Origin: an uncultured Bacilli bacterium
Lineage (GTDB): Bacteria > Bacillota_I > Bacilli_A > RFN20 > CAG-449
DNA length: 8,616 nucleotides
NCBI GenBank assembly: GCA_947593895.1
Contig: CANQDY010000051.1
Location: forward strand, 1 to 8,616
Reading direction: 5' to 3'
The translations under genes and the position numbers were made by a program. Shown piece after piece: positions 1-6,807 of the stretch; position 1 is the first letter of the stretch; each line of letters opens with the position of its first letter. The notes under the pieces were generated by a model, which was not told the DNA's origin, searched no databases, and worked only from the letters and a program-made list of their open reading frames with translations.

Positions 1-1501
1 TTATCTTCAAGTGGCAAGATATTTTATCAATCAAGGTAAAAGTGTTTTAATGCTTGTTCCAGAGATTTCCTTAACTCACCAGATGGTTAAAAGATTTAAG
101 CAAAGATTTGATAATATAGCAATTCTTCATTCTGGGTTAACCTCGGGTGAAAAATATGATGAGTATCGAAGAATAAGCCAAAATAAAGTTAATGTAGTTG
201 TAGGAGCAAGAAGTGCTATTTTTGCACCATTAAATAATATTGGTTTAATCATTATTGATGAGGAACATGTTGAAACTTATAAGCAAGATGTAGAACCATT
301 TTATCACGCATTGAAAGTGGCATTGTTTAGACAGGAGTTTCACCATTGTAAAATTATTTTAGGAAGTGCGACTCCAAGTTTAGAAACTAAAACTCGTGCA
401 TTGAAAGGAATTTATCATCAATTAACTTTGACAAAGAGATTTAATAATAACCTTCTTCCAAAAACGATGATAGTAAATATGCTTGATTATTCTAATATTG
501 ATAATGATTCAGTGATTCTTTCAAAGATTTTAAGAGAGAAAATTAAAGAAAGATTAAATAATAAGGAGCAAATTATGCTTCTAATCAATAAAAGAGGATA
601 TGCTACATTTGTTCAATGTAGCAAATGCCATACGGTTTTAAAGTGCCCAGAATGTAATATGGTACTTACCTATCATCAAAACATTGATATGTTAAAATGC
701 CATCATTGTGGCTATGTTTCTTTAATGAAAAAAAGTTGTCCTAAATGTGATAATCAAAAATTTTATCGAATTGGTTTTGGTAGTGAAAAAGTTGAAGAAG
801 AAGTTAAAAGATTATATCCAGATGCAAAAGTTGGAAGATTAGATTCTGATTTAGCAAGTTTGAAAAATCAAATAAAGGATACTTTAGAACGTTTTGAGAA
901 TCATGATTTAGATATTTTAATTGGTACTCAAATGATTGCAAAAGGTCATGACTTTAAGAATGTCACTTTAATGGGAGTAGTTTTGGCGGATCTAGGATTA
1001 AACATTCCTTCTTACAAATCTGCAGAACGTACTTTTAATTTAATTACTCAAGCAATTGGAAGGACGGGCAGATTGCAAAAAAATGGTGAGGCAATAATTC
1101 AAACATATTTGCCAAATAATTATGTAATTTATGATAGTTCAATCCAAGATTATAATCGCTTTTTTAATGAAGAAATGAGATATCGTAAATTGAGTCAAAA
1201 TCCACCATATGTATATTTAATTATTGTGACATTATTATCAAAAAATGAGGATGAATTAATTGATTCGAGCTTTTTTATTAAAAGTTATTTAGTATCAAAA
1301 AGCGCTGATAAAAAAGTTGAAATTATTGGACCAAGTGAGCCTTTTTTATCAAAAATAAATGGGCGATTTCAAAGAAAGATTTCCATCAAATATAAAAAAC
1401 GTGAAGATATTAATGATATGATTCATGAGTTGATTGATACAGTGAATCGAAGAAAAAACTTAGAAATTAAGATAAACGTTGACCCAGAAAGTGAATATTA
1501 A
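1..1501 (+). CDS. priA: Primosomal protein N' (PriA helicase), 3' part; start lies upstream of the window
   Basis: PriA is a DEXH-box 3'-5' helicase that recognises stalled forks and reloads the replicative helicase. The frame is open from the first full codon (base 2) and reads YLQVARYF, matching the residues that follow GVTGSGKT in PriA, so the GTG at 11 is an internal codon. About 499 residues remain; the 3'-fork-binding N-terminal domain and Walker A motif are missing only because of the window edge. Visible motifs: LVPEISLT, GARSAIFAP, the Walker B DEEH (bases 257-268), GSATPS, eight zinc-binding cysteines in four CxxC pairs (bases 617-748), GTQMIAKGHDF, and motif VI as QAIGRTGR where QVAGRAGR is usual. 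The segment after DEEH (YHALKVA instead of the common YHARDVA) is also slightly divergent. Ends in TAA. It is first in the conserved priA-rsmB-rlmN-prpC-prkC cluster. Identity is secure. Confidence 0.97.
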   Translation, partial: YLQVARYFINQGKSVLMLVPEISLTHQMVKRFKQRFDNIAILHSGLTSGEKYDEYRRISQNKVNVVVGARSAIFAPLNNIGLIIIDEEHVETYKQDVEPFYHALKVALFRQEFHHCKIILGSATPSLETKTRALKGIYHQLTLTKRFNNNLLPKTMIVNMLDYSNIDNDSVILSKILREKIKERLNNKEQIMLLINKRGYATFVQCSKCHTVLKCPECNMVLTYHQNIDMLKCHHCGYVSLMKKSCPKCDNQKFYRIGFGSEKVEEEVKRLYPDAKVGRLDSDLASLKNQIKDTLERFENHDLDILIGTQMIAKGHDFKNVTLMGVVLADLGLNIPSYKSAERTFNLITQAIGRTGRLQKNGEAIIQTYLPNNYVIYDSSIQDYNRFFNEEMRYRKLSQNPPYVYLIIVTLLSKNEDELIDSSFFIKSYLVSKSADKKVEIIGPSEPFLSKINGRFQRKISIKYKKREDINDMIHELIDTVNRRKNLEIKINVDPESEY

Positions 1502-1530
1502 TTTAAAATATAATTAAATTAATGTATAAT
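1502..1530 (+). promoter_or_regulatory. Possible sigma-A promoter between priA and the downstream operon
   Basis: A perfect TATAAT (1525-1530) lies 17 bases after TTTAAA (1502-1507, 4 of 6 matches to TTGACA). Initiation would fall near 1537, just ahead of the ribosome binding site of the next gene, giving a very short leader. The site could let the eight downstream genes be transcribed independently of priA. In DNA this AT-rich, TATAAT-like boxes arise by chance, and the -35 match is weak. Confidence 0.35.
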
Positions 1531-1537
1531 AGAAATA

Positions 1538-1547
1538 AAGGAAGGTG
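1538..1547 (+). promoter_or_regulatory. Ribosome binding site fixing the start at 1555
   Basis: AAGGAAGGTG is close to the AAGGAGGTG consensus and ends 7 bases before the ATG at 1555. The upstream in-frame ATG at 1522 has no such site and would place the purine tract inside the coding region, so 1555 is the preferred start. Confidence 0.75.
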
Positions 1548-1554
1548 TTTTCTG

Positions 1555-2037
1555 ATGGTTATTATATCTTATACTGGATTAGACTTATATTTAGTTGGTG
1601 AATTAAACAGCAAAATTCATTCCCAAGTTAGTAGGGTTTTGAATGTTTCTGAAGAAGATATTGTGTTCTCCAGTTTTGATTCATTTGTCTATTACAAGGG
1701 GCATGAGCAAACTTCGATTAATTTGCTAATTAAGGTTGAAATGGATGAGAGTTTAAAGAAACACCAAGATCTTTTAGCAGATTTATTAATTCAAAGTAGT
1801 AAAGAGTATTCTTTACATACCTTTGTCTATTTTGACTATTTCAAAAAAGAGAATACCTATTTAAGCGTTAATGAAGATTATCCTCGTTATTTAACTTCTC
1901 AAAATGAAAGTGAAGACGAAGAATATGATCAAAATAAAGAATATGACGAAAGTGAAATTTATACTGGAAATATTTTTCAAGATTTTGAAAATGATATAAT
2001 TTCTTCTGATTTAAAAGATGAATTGAAAAGGGAATAG
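1555..2037 (+). CDS. Small acidic-tailed protein, possibly DUF1904/tautomerase-like fold
   Basis: A 160-residue cytoplasmic protein of unknown function; no signal peptide or membrane segment is visible. Residues 1-110 alternate predicted strands and helices: an opening strand (MVIISYTG), a helix over 10-30, a strand pair around 36-62 (DIVFSSFDSFVYY, SINLLIKVEM), a helix at 65-82, and a strand (HTFVYFDYF, 88-96) followed by NTYLSVNEDYP. This order resembles the DUF1904 family, which has a tautomerase/MIF-like fold, but I recognise it only by pattern. There is no proline after the initiator Met, so 4-oxalocrotonate-type catalysis is not expected. Residues 117-160 form a low-complexity acidic tail with 17 Asp/Glu in 44 positions. 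It lies 53 bases after priA, where def and fmt sit in Bacillus, and 10 bases before the rsmB homologue. Stop is TAG. The existence of the gene is well supported; the family is tentative. Confidence 0.75.
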   Translation: MVIISYTGLDLYLVGELNSKIHSQVSRVLNVSEEDIVFSSFDSFVYYKGHEQTSINLLIKVEMDESLKKHQDLLADLLIQSSKEYSLHTFVYFDYFKKENTYLSVNEDYPRYLTSQNESEDEEYDQNKEYDESEIYTGNIFQDFENDIISSDLKDELKRE

Positions 2038-2047
2038 GAGATTAGAA

Positions 2048-3310
2048 ATGAACATACTAAACTATTGTTATGACCTTCTAAATAAATTAAAAAGTGGTGA
2101 AATCTCATTTAGTCATGTCATCAATAAAAAAGTTGATGTTTTAGAAGTTGATACAAATTCCATTGATCCAATAAAAGATGCTTTAAAAGCAATTGTTAAT
2201 CGATATTATTTTTTAGCTTGGGAGATCAAACATTACCTAAAAGGCATTGCCATAAATGAAAGTGAACTTGATTATTTAATCATTTCTTTAGCGTTTTTAA
2301 GGTACTCAAGAAATGGAGATTCGTTGAAAATAGAATCACAATTAATTGAATCTCTGAATGCACTTGAAAGTAAGTTAGATCATAACACAGTAATTAAAAT
2401 GCTACAAGAATTAAAAAGTAATGTTACTAGTTTTCCAGAAGTGTTCAATGAAAACTTTTCAAAGAAAATTAGTTTGAATTACTCTTATCCTGAATGGCTT
2501 GTAAATATGATTAGAAAACATTTTGGAACAAGAAATGCTTTTAAGACAATTTCTTCAAGTCGTAAGAGCATTCCAATTTCTATTTGTTCAAACGAATTAT
2601 TAGTTGATAAAATTGAACATCCTTCTTTTAAAAAGTCAGATACCACACCAAATAGTTATTTCTACATTGGAAAGAAGAAATTATATGAAGAAGAATTATT
2701 TATTAATAAGAAAATTTTTGTTCTTGATCAAACTGAACAAAAAGTTTTAGAATCGTTAAAAATAATTCAAGGTGAAAAGATTGTTGCAATTGGTAATTTT
2801 GAACCATCATTCTTAATTGAATTATGTATTAAAATTCAAGATTTAGGAAAAGTTAAAGTGGCAATTCCTGATTATGCGAATATGATGATGGTTAGAAAAA
2901 TTGTTTCAAAATATAAATTCCGTTGCTTTGAAGCATTTGAAAGTCCAATTAATTTAGTATGTACTCATTGTGATAACTCTAATGATCGAGTTATTGTAAT
3001 GCCAAAAAATAGTGAATTTGGCTTGATAAGAAAAAAACCAGAAATTCTTCTTTCTTTCAATCGGGAACAATTTGATGTTTTAATTCAAGAACAATATGAT
3101 ACTTTAAAAGAAGCATCAAATTTTGTTAAATACGATGGCGAATTAGATTACATTGTTCCAACATTAAATAAAAAAGAGTCTTTTGTTGTAGTTAGAAGAT
3201 TTTTGGAAGAACATAAAAAGTTTGGTCTCATTAGCGAACAATTAATCTTTCCATTTGAGTATGGTGGGGAAGGAATATATTTTGCAAGAATTAGAAAACT
3301 AGGAAATTAG
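2048..3310 (+). CDS. rsmB: RsmB/Sun-family protein lacking catalytic and SAM-binding motifs (probable pseudoenzyme)
   Basis: RsmB normally methylates C5 of cytosine 967 in 16S rRNA using two cysteines. This 420-residue protein has near-normal length and the family's layout: an N-terminal NusB-like helical domain (about 1-125), the YPEWLV signature (147-152), the VQD-like VLD (225-227), a Rossmann-like C-terminal domain, and the closing FPFEYGGEGIYFARI (401-415). However, the motif I region (242-255), usually VLDxCAAPGGKT, reads IVAIGNFEPSFL. Motif IV, usually DAPCSGxG-RRKPD, reads MPKNSEFGLIRKKPE (318-332), with Asn321 at the cysteine position. Motif VI, usually YSTCT, reads YIVPT (368-372), with Pro371 replacing the nucleophile. 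Methyl transfer is therefore unlikely; a role in RNA binding or ribosome assembly is only an inference. AGGAG (2036-2040) precedes the ATG. The frame is intact, ends in TAG and shows no frameshift. Context (rlmN 1 base downstream) supports the family assignment. Confidence 0.85.
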   Translation: MNILNYCYDLLNKLKSGEISFSHVINKKVDVLEVDTNSIDPIKDALKAIVNRYYFLAWEIKHYLKGIAINESELDYLIISLAFLRYSRNGDSLKIESQLIESLNALESKLDHNTVIKMLQELKSNVTSFPEVFNENFSKKISLNYSYPEWLVNMIRKHFGTRNAFKTISSSRKSIPISICSNELLVDKIEHPSFKKSDTTPNSYFYIGKKKLYEEELFINKKIFVLDQTEQKVLESLKIIQGEKIVAIGNFEPSFLIELCIKIQDLGKVKVAIPDYANMMMVRKIVSKYKFRCFEAFESPINLVCTHCDNSNDRVIVMPKNSEFGLIRKKPEILLSFNREQFDVLIQEQYDTLKEASNFVKYDGELDYIVPTLNKKESFVVVRRFLEEHKKFGLISEQLIFPFEYGGEGIYFARIRKLGN

Positions 3311-3311
3311 C

Positions 3312-4346
3312 ATGATTAATTTGTATGGTCTCACTTTAAAAAAATTAGAAGAATTTATGCTTAGTTATAATCAAAATAAATTCAGAGCTAAGCAGCTTTT
3401 TTCTTGGATTTATGAAAAAAAGGTCACTGATTTTGACTTAATGAGTGATATATCTAAAAGTTTTAGAGAAATTTTAAAAAGGGATTTTTGCTTAGAAAAG
3501 CCCAAATTATATATTAAGCAAGTCGCATCTGATCAAACAATAAAATTACTTTTAGAAATGAAAGATGGCGAAAAAGTTGAAACTGTTTTAATGCGTTATA
3601 ATTATGGCAATGTTGCCTGTGTTTCAAGTCAAGTTGGTTGTAATATGGGGTGTTCATTTTGTGCTTCTGGATTGCTAAAAAAACAAAGAAATCTTGAAGT
3701 TAGTGAAATGGTTGGGGAAATTTTGGTTCTTAATGACTTATTAGAGGAAACTAGTCAAAGAGTAACTCATGTTGTTGTTATGGGAACTGGTGAACCATTT
3801 GATAATTATAATAATGTAATTGAATTTATTAGAATTATTAATGATCAAAAAGCTTTTGCAATTGGAGCAAGACATATTACAGTTTCTACTTGCGGTATTC
3901 CAGATAAGATAATTCAATATGGTCAAGAGGGATTACAAGTCAATCTTGCTATATCTTTACATGCACCAAATAATGAATTAAGAAATAGATTAATGAAAGT
4001 TAATAAGGCATATCCTCTTGAATTATTAATACCTGCGGTAAAAAAATATATTGAATTAGCGAATCGAAGAGTAACTTATGAATATATTATGCTTAAGGGT
4101 GTTAATGATTCATTAGAACACGCGAAAGAGTTAGTGGAACTTATAAAACCAACCTATGCTTATGTTAATTTAATACCATATAATCAAGTTAACGAAAATG
4201 GTTATAAACGAGCGGATAACGATCAAGTAAAAGCCTTTATGGATTATTTGATGAAGCAAGGTGTAACAACAACGATCAGAAAAGAATTTGGCTCTGATAT
4301 CGACGCTGCCTGTGGACAGTTAAGAGCTAAGCATCAATGGAGGTAA
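3312..4346 (+). CDS. rlmN: Dual-specificity 23S rRNA A2503 / tRNA A37 C2-methyltransferase RlmN
   Basis: RlmN is a radical-SAM enzyme that methylates C2 of A2503 in 23S rRNA and, in many bacteria, A37 of some tRNAs. The 344-residue protein is of family length. It has an N-terminal helical accessory domain (about 1-60), the CVSSQVGC segment with the C103 counterpart of E. coli Cys118, the [4Fe-4S] cluster motif CNMGCSFC (C110, C114, C117), MGTGEP (157-162, where MGMGEP is commoner), ARHITVST (186-193), SLHAP (215-219) and C-terminal DAACGQL with C334, the methyl-carrying cysteine. All residues needed for the ping-pong mechanism are present. AGGAA (3301-3305) at the end of rsmB supplies the ribosome binding site 6 bases before the ATG. 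The gene sits 1 base after rsmB and 3 bases before prpC, in the usual Firmicutes order. Confidence 0.97.
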   Translation: MINLYGLTLKKLEEFMLSYNQNKFRAKQLFSWIYEKKVTDFDLMSDISKSFREILKRDFCLEKPKLYIKQVASDQTIKLLLEMKDGEKVETVLMRYNYGNVACVSSQVGCNMGCSFCASGLLKKQRNLEVSEMVGEILVLNDLLEETSQRVTHVVVMGTGEPFDNYNNVIEFIRIINDQKAFAIGARHITVSTCGIPDKIIQYGQEGLQVNLAISLHAPNNELRNRLMKVNKAYPLELLIPAVKKYIELANRRVTYEYIMLKGVNDSLEHAKELVELIKPTYAYVNLIPYNQVNENGYKRADNDQVKAFMDYLMKQGVTTTIRKEFGSDIDAACGQLRAKHQWR

Positions 4347-4349
4347 ATT

Positions 4350-5075
4350 ATGTTTTACTTTCATACTGATAAAGGCCTAGTCAGGGAGAAGAATGAAGAC
4401 AATGTCGATGCATTTATTCATAATGATGTTATTTTTATGATGGTATTAGATGGAATGGGTGGTCACAGAAAAGGTGAAACTGCAAGTTCGATGGCAATGA
4501 AAATTGTTAAAGAAAGAATTACTAAACATAAGTGTTTCCGTTCTTTGTTTCACCTTCGTCATTGTATGATTAAGGCAATAAAAAAAGCTAATAAAGAGGT
4601 TAACATTTTAGGAAATTCATTAATTGATTATGCGGATATGGGAACAACATTAATTCTTGTTGCAATAATGAGTAATTCACTAATTATGTGCAATATTGGA
4701 GATTCAAGATGTTATGTAATTGATGATAATAAATTACATCAAATTAGTGTTGATCAAACTTATGTTGAATTTCTTTACAATACGGGAAAAATAACAGAGG
4801 AAGAAAAAAAATATCATCCCAAACGTCATGTTCTTATGAATGCACTTGGAACTTATCCAAGCATCAGTATTGCAACTACAATTTATAAAAGAAAATTTGA
4901 TAAGATTATATTATGCTCTGATGGATTATATAATATGGTTGAAAATGAATATATTGAAAAAATATTATTGAAGAAAGATTTGACAACAGAAGAGAAAGTT
5001 AAAGAGTTAGAAAAATTATCTAATCTCAATGGAGGAAAGGATAATATTGCAATAGCTCTTTGGGAGGAGAGATAA
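4350..5075 (+). CDS. prpC: PP2C-family Ser/Thr protein phosphatase PrpC (Stp)
   Basis: This is a soluble, metal-dependent phosphatase that reverses phosphorylation by the kinase encoded next. At 241 residues it is close to bacterial PrpC/Stp enzymes. Motifs in order: DKGLVREKNED (7-17, with the conserved Arg12 and Asp17), VLDGMGGH (32-39, Asp34), DMGTT (96-100), NIGDSR (115-120), an ALGT turn (165-168), CSDGL (189-193, Asp191) and GGKDNIA (228-234, Asp231). The four metal-coordinating aspartates are all present. In the flap region SVDQT (133-137) replaces the commoner EDHS, losing a usual histidine. GGAGGT (4339-4344), overlapping the end of rlmN, is a near-consensus ribosome binding site 5 bases from the ATG. 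The stop overlaps the kinase start by one base (TAATG), which suggests coupled synthesis of phosphatase and kinase. Confidence 0.96.
   Translation: MFYFHTDKGLVREKNEDNVDAFIHNDVIFMMVLDGMGGHRKGETASSMAMKIVKERITKHKCFRSLFHLRHCMIKAIKKANKEVNILGNSLIDYADMGTTLILVAIMSNSLIMCNIGDSRCYVIDDNKLHQISVDQTYVEFLYNTGKITEEEKKYHPKRHVLMNALGTYPSISIATTIYKRKFDKIILCSDGLYNMVENEYIEKILLKKDLTTEEKVKELEKLSNLNGGKDNIAIALWEER
5062..5070 (+). promoter_or_regulatory. Ribosome binding site fixing the kinase start at 5075
   Basis: GGGAGGAGA inside the last codons of prpC stands a few bases before the ATG at 5075. An in-frame TTG at 5060 would place this site inside the gene, so the ATG overlapping the prpC stop is chosen. It is among the strongest ribosome binding sites in the window. 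Confidence 0.8.
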
Positions 5076-5947
5076 TGAAATTACAAGACATTATTGATGA
5101 AAGATATAAAATAAAATCCTTACTAGGTGAAGGTGGTATGGCAGTCGTGTATATGGCCGATGATTTAATCGCAAGAAAGGAAGTTGCAATTAAAATCATT
5201 AAGGAAGACACAATGAAAAATCCGGTTAATTTAACCAGATTTGAAAGAGAAGCGCGCGCTGCGGCTAGTTTAAATCACCAAAACATTGTCCGAGTTATTA
5301 ATATTGGAACTTATGAAGGGCGACCTTACATGGTTAATGAGTTAATAAAAGGACAAACTTTAAGAGATGTATTGAATGTTCGAGGTAAATTTTCAGTTTT
5401 AGAAGCGTGTGATATTATGTATCAATTATGTTCGGCAGTTCTTCACGCTCATCAACATGGGGTAATTCATCGTGATATTAAACCACAAAATGTTTATATT
5501 TCTCAAGATTCATCTATTAAACTAGGCGATTTTGGTATTGCGACTTTCCAAAATGCATCTCGAGTAACAAAAAGTGAAGTTGTTGTCGGTTCGGTTCATT
5601 ATTTAGCTCCAGAAATTTCTCAAGGAAATCCAGCGACAATTAAATCAGATATTTATGCATTAGGTATTACTTTCTTTGAATTACTTACTGGAAAAGTTCC
5701 TTTTGATGATGAATCACCGGTAACTGTTGCATTAAAACACATTAAAGATAAAATGCCATCAGTAAGAAAATTTAATCCAAAAGTTCCTCAATGTGTTGAA
5801 AAAATTATTAATAAGGCTTGCGAAAAAAATCCACAGTCCAGATATAAATCAGTATTTGATATGCGTAAGGATATTGATCGAATTATTAGAGATCCTTCAA
5901 TTATCAAGAAAAAAAGCTTTTTCCAAAAATTATTTGGTAAGAAATAA
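5075..5947 (+). CDS. prkC: Hanks-type Ser/Thr protein kinase, PrkC-like but without transmembrane or PASTA domains
   Basis: The 290-residue protein is almost entirely a PknB/PrkC-type kinase domain (about 11-270). It shows the glycine loop GEGGMAVVY (18-26), catalytic VAIK (Lys40), helix-C Glu59 in EREA, HRDIKPQN (132-139, catalytic Asp134), DFGIA (152-156), an activation loop with Thr/Ser candidates (162-173), GSVHYLAPE (172-180) and SDIYALGI (191-198). All catalytic residues are intact. Typical PrkC/StkP kinases run beyond 600 residues, with a membrane helix and extracellular PASTA repeats that bind muropeptides. Here the protein ends after a short basic tail, KKKSFFQKLFGKK (278-290), with no membrane helix. 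This fits a wall-less host and suggests cytosolic or peripheral-membrane signalling (inferred). The downstream frame starts rsgA at once, so this is not a frameshifted longer kinase. The stop overlaps rsgA by one base. RsgA is an established PrkC substrate in B. subtilis. Confidence 0.95.
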   Translation: MKLQDIIDERYKIKSLLGEGGMAVVYMADDLIARKEVAIKIIKEDTMKNPVNLTRFEREARAAASLNHQNIVRVINIGTYEGRPYMVNELIKGQTLRDVLNVRGKFSVLEACDIMYQLCSAVLHAHQHGVIHRDIKPQNVYISQDSSIKLGDFGIATFQNASRVTKSEVVVGSVHYLAPEISQGNPATIKSDIYALGITFFELLTGKVPFDDESPVTVALKHIKDKMPSVRKFNPKVPQCVEKIINKACEKNPQSRYKSVFDMRKDIDRIIRDPSIIKKKSFFQKLFGKK

Positions 5948-6807
5948 TGAAAGGGAAAGTGATTTCTACAATCGGTGGAGTTTACAATGTAATTTTAGAA
6001 AATAAAGCATTAGTAAAAGTTAATCCACTTGGAGTTTTAAAACATAAAAAAATTAAGATTTTTATTGGAGATTATGTTGAAGTATCAATAAGTGATTTTA
6101 CTTTAAATGATGTTTATCCAAGAAAGAATGTGTTAATTAGACCGAAAATAGCTAATATTGATTTAGGTGTTGTAGTTATGAGTTTAAAAAAACCAGAGTT
6201 TTCAAGTTATTTACTTGATAAGTTTTTAACATTACTAAATCTTAGTAATATTGAATCATTAGTTGTTTTGACTAAAGCCGATTTATCAGATTATAGTGAA
6301 ATAATAAGAATTAAGAATATGTACTCTCTTTTAAATATAAAAGTAATTTGCTATTCAAAGATTACCAAAGAAGGTAAAGAGGAAATTCTTAAATCAATAA
6401 AAGGTAAAAGTGTTGCTTTTATGGGTCAGACCGGTGTAGGAAAATCCTCACTTATTAATATTATTGATGATGATTTTAATCGTAAGGTTGGTGAGTTTTC
6501 TGAATCGCTTGGTCGAGGGAAGCACCAAACAAAAGAAGTAATCTTATTTCCTTATCAAGATGGTTTTATTGGTGATACTCCAGGATTTTCATCTTTAGAA
6601 CTAAATATCTATAAAGAAGATTTGGCCAATAGTTTTCCACTTATTAATATGAATTATCATAAATGTCGTTATTCAAACTGTTTGCATCAAAATGAACCGG
6701 GTTGTCAAATTATAAGTCTTGTAAAAGATAATAAAATGAATAAAGAAAATTATAATAACTATATTCAAATACTTAATGAATTAGTTGCTAGAAAGGATCG
6801 ATTCTAA
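5947..6807 (+). CDS. rsgA: Ribosome small-subunit GTPase RsgA (CpgA/YjeQ family)
   Basis: RsgA is a circularly permuted GTPase that checks the decoding centre during late 30S maturation. The 286-residue protein has an N-terminal OB-fold (about 1-65), then G motifs in the diagnostic permuted order: G4 TKAD (109-112), G1 GQTGVGKS (160-167), G2/switch I GRGKHQTKEV (189-198), G3 DTPG (210-213). It closes with a zinc-binding motif using C240, C245, H247 and C253. In switch I the usual KHTT is KHQT, so only one of two threonines (Thr195) remains. The ATG overlaps the prkC stop (TAATG) and has no strong ribosome binding site of its own, so translation probably depends on ribosomes finishing prkC. 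Position after the phosphatase-kinase pair is conserved in Firmicutes. Confidence 0.96.
   Translation: MKGKVISTIGGVYNVILENKALVKVNPLGVLKHKKIKIFIGDYVEVSISDFTLNDVYPRKNVLIRPKIANIDLGVVVMSLKKPEFSSYLLDKFLTLLNLSNIESLVVLTKADLSDYSEIIRIKNMYSLLNIKVICYSKITKEGKEEILKSIKGKSVAFMGQTGVGKSSLINIIDDDFNRKVGEFSESLGRGKHQTKEVILFPYQDGFIGDTPGFSSLELNIYKEDLANSFPLINMNYHKCRYSNCLHQNEPGCQIISLVKDNKMNKENYNNYIQILNELVARKDRF

Noticed and set aside
11..1501. PriA starting at the GTG at position 11
   Set aside because: The frame is open to the window edge and the upstream codons continue the PriA helicase domain; a start here would remove the Walker A motif.
1522..1554. Eleven extra N-terminal codons from the ATG at 1522
   Set aside because: No ribosome binding site precedes it, the TATAAT box overlaps it, and the good purine tract lies just before the ATG at 1555.
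3741..3926. 61-codon open frame on the - strand inside rlmN
   Set aside because: It lies entirely within a highly conserved radical-SAM coding region and has no recognisable protein features.
5060..5074. TTG start for the kinase at 5060
   Set aside because: It would put the strong GGGAGGAGA inside the gene; the ATG at 5075 has ideal spacing and the TAATG overlap seen at the next two junctions.
5026..5211. 61-codon open frame on the - strand across the prpC-prkC junction
   Set aside because: It is antisense to conserved motifs of both genes; a shadow frame.
5793..6005. 70-codon + strand frame across the prkC-rsgA junction, checked as a possible frameshifted kinase extension
   Set aside because: It encodes no membrane helix or PASTA-like sequence and overlaps the conserved end of the kinase and start of RsgA in another frame.
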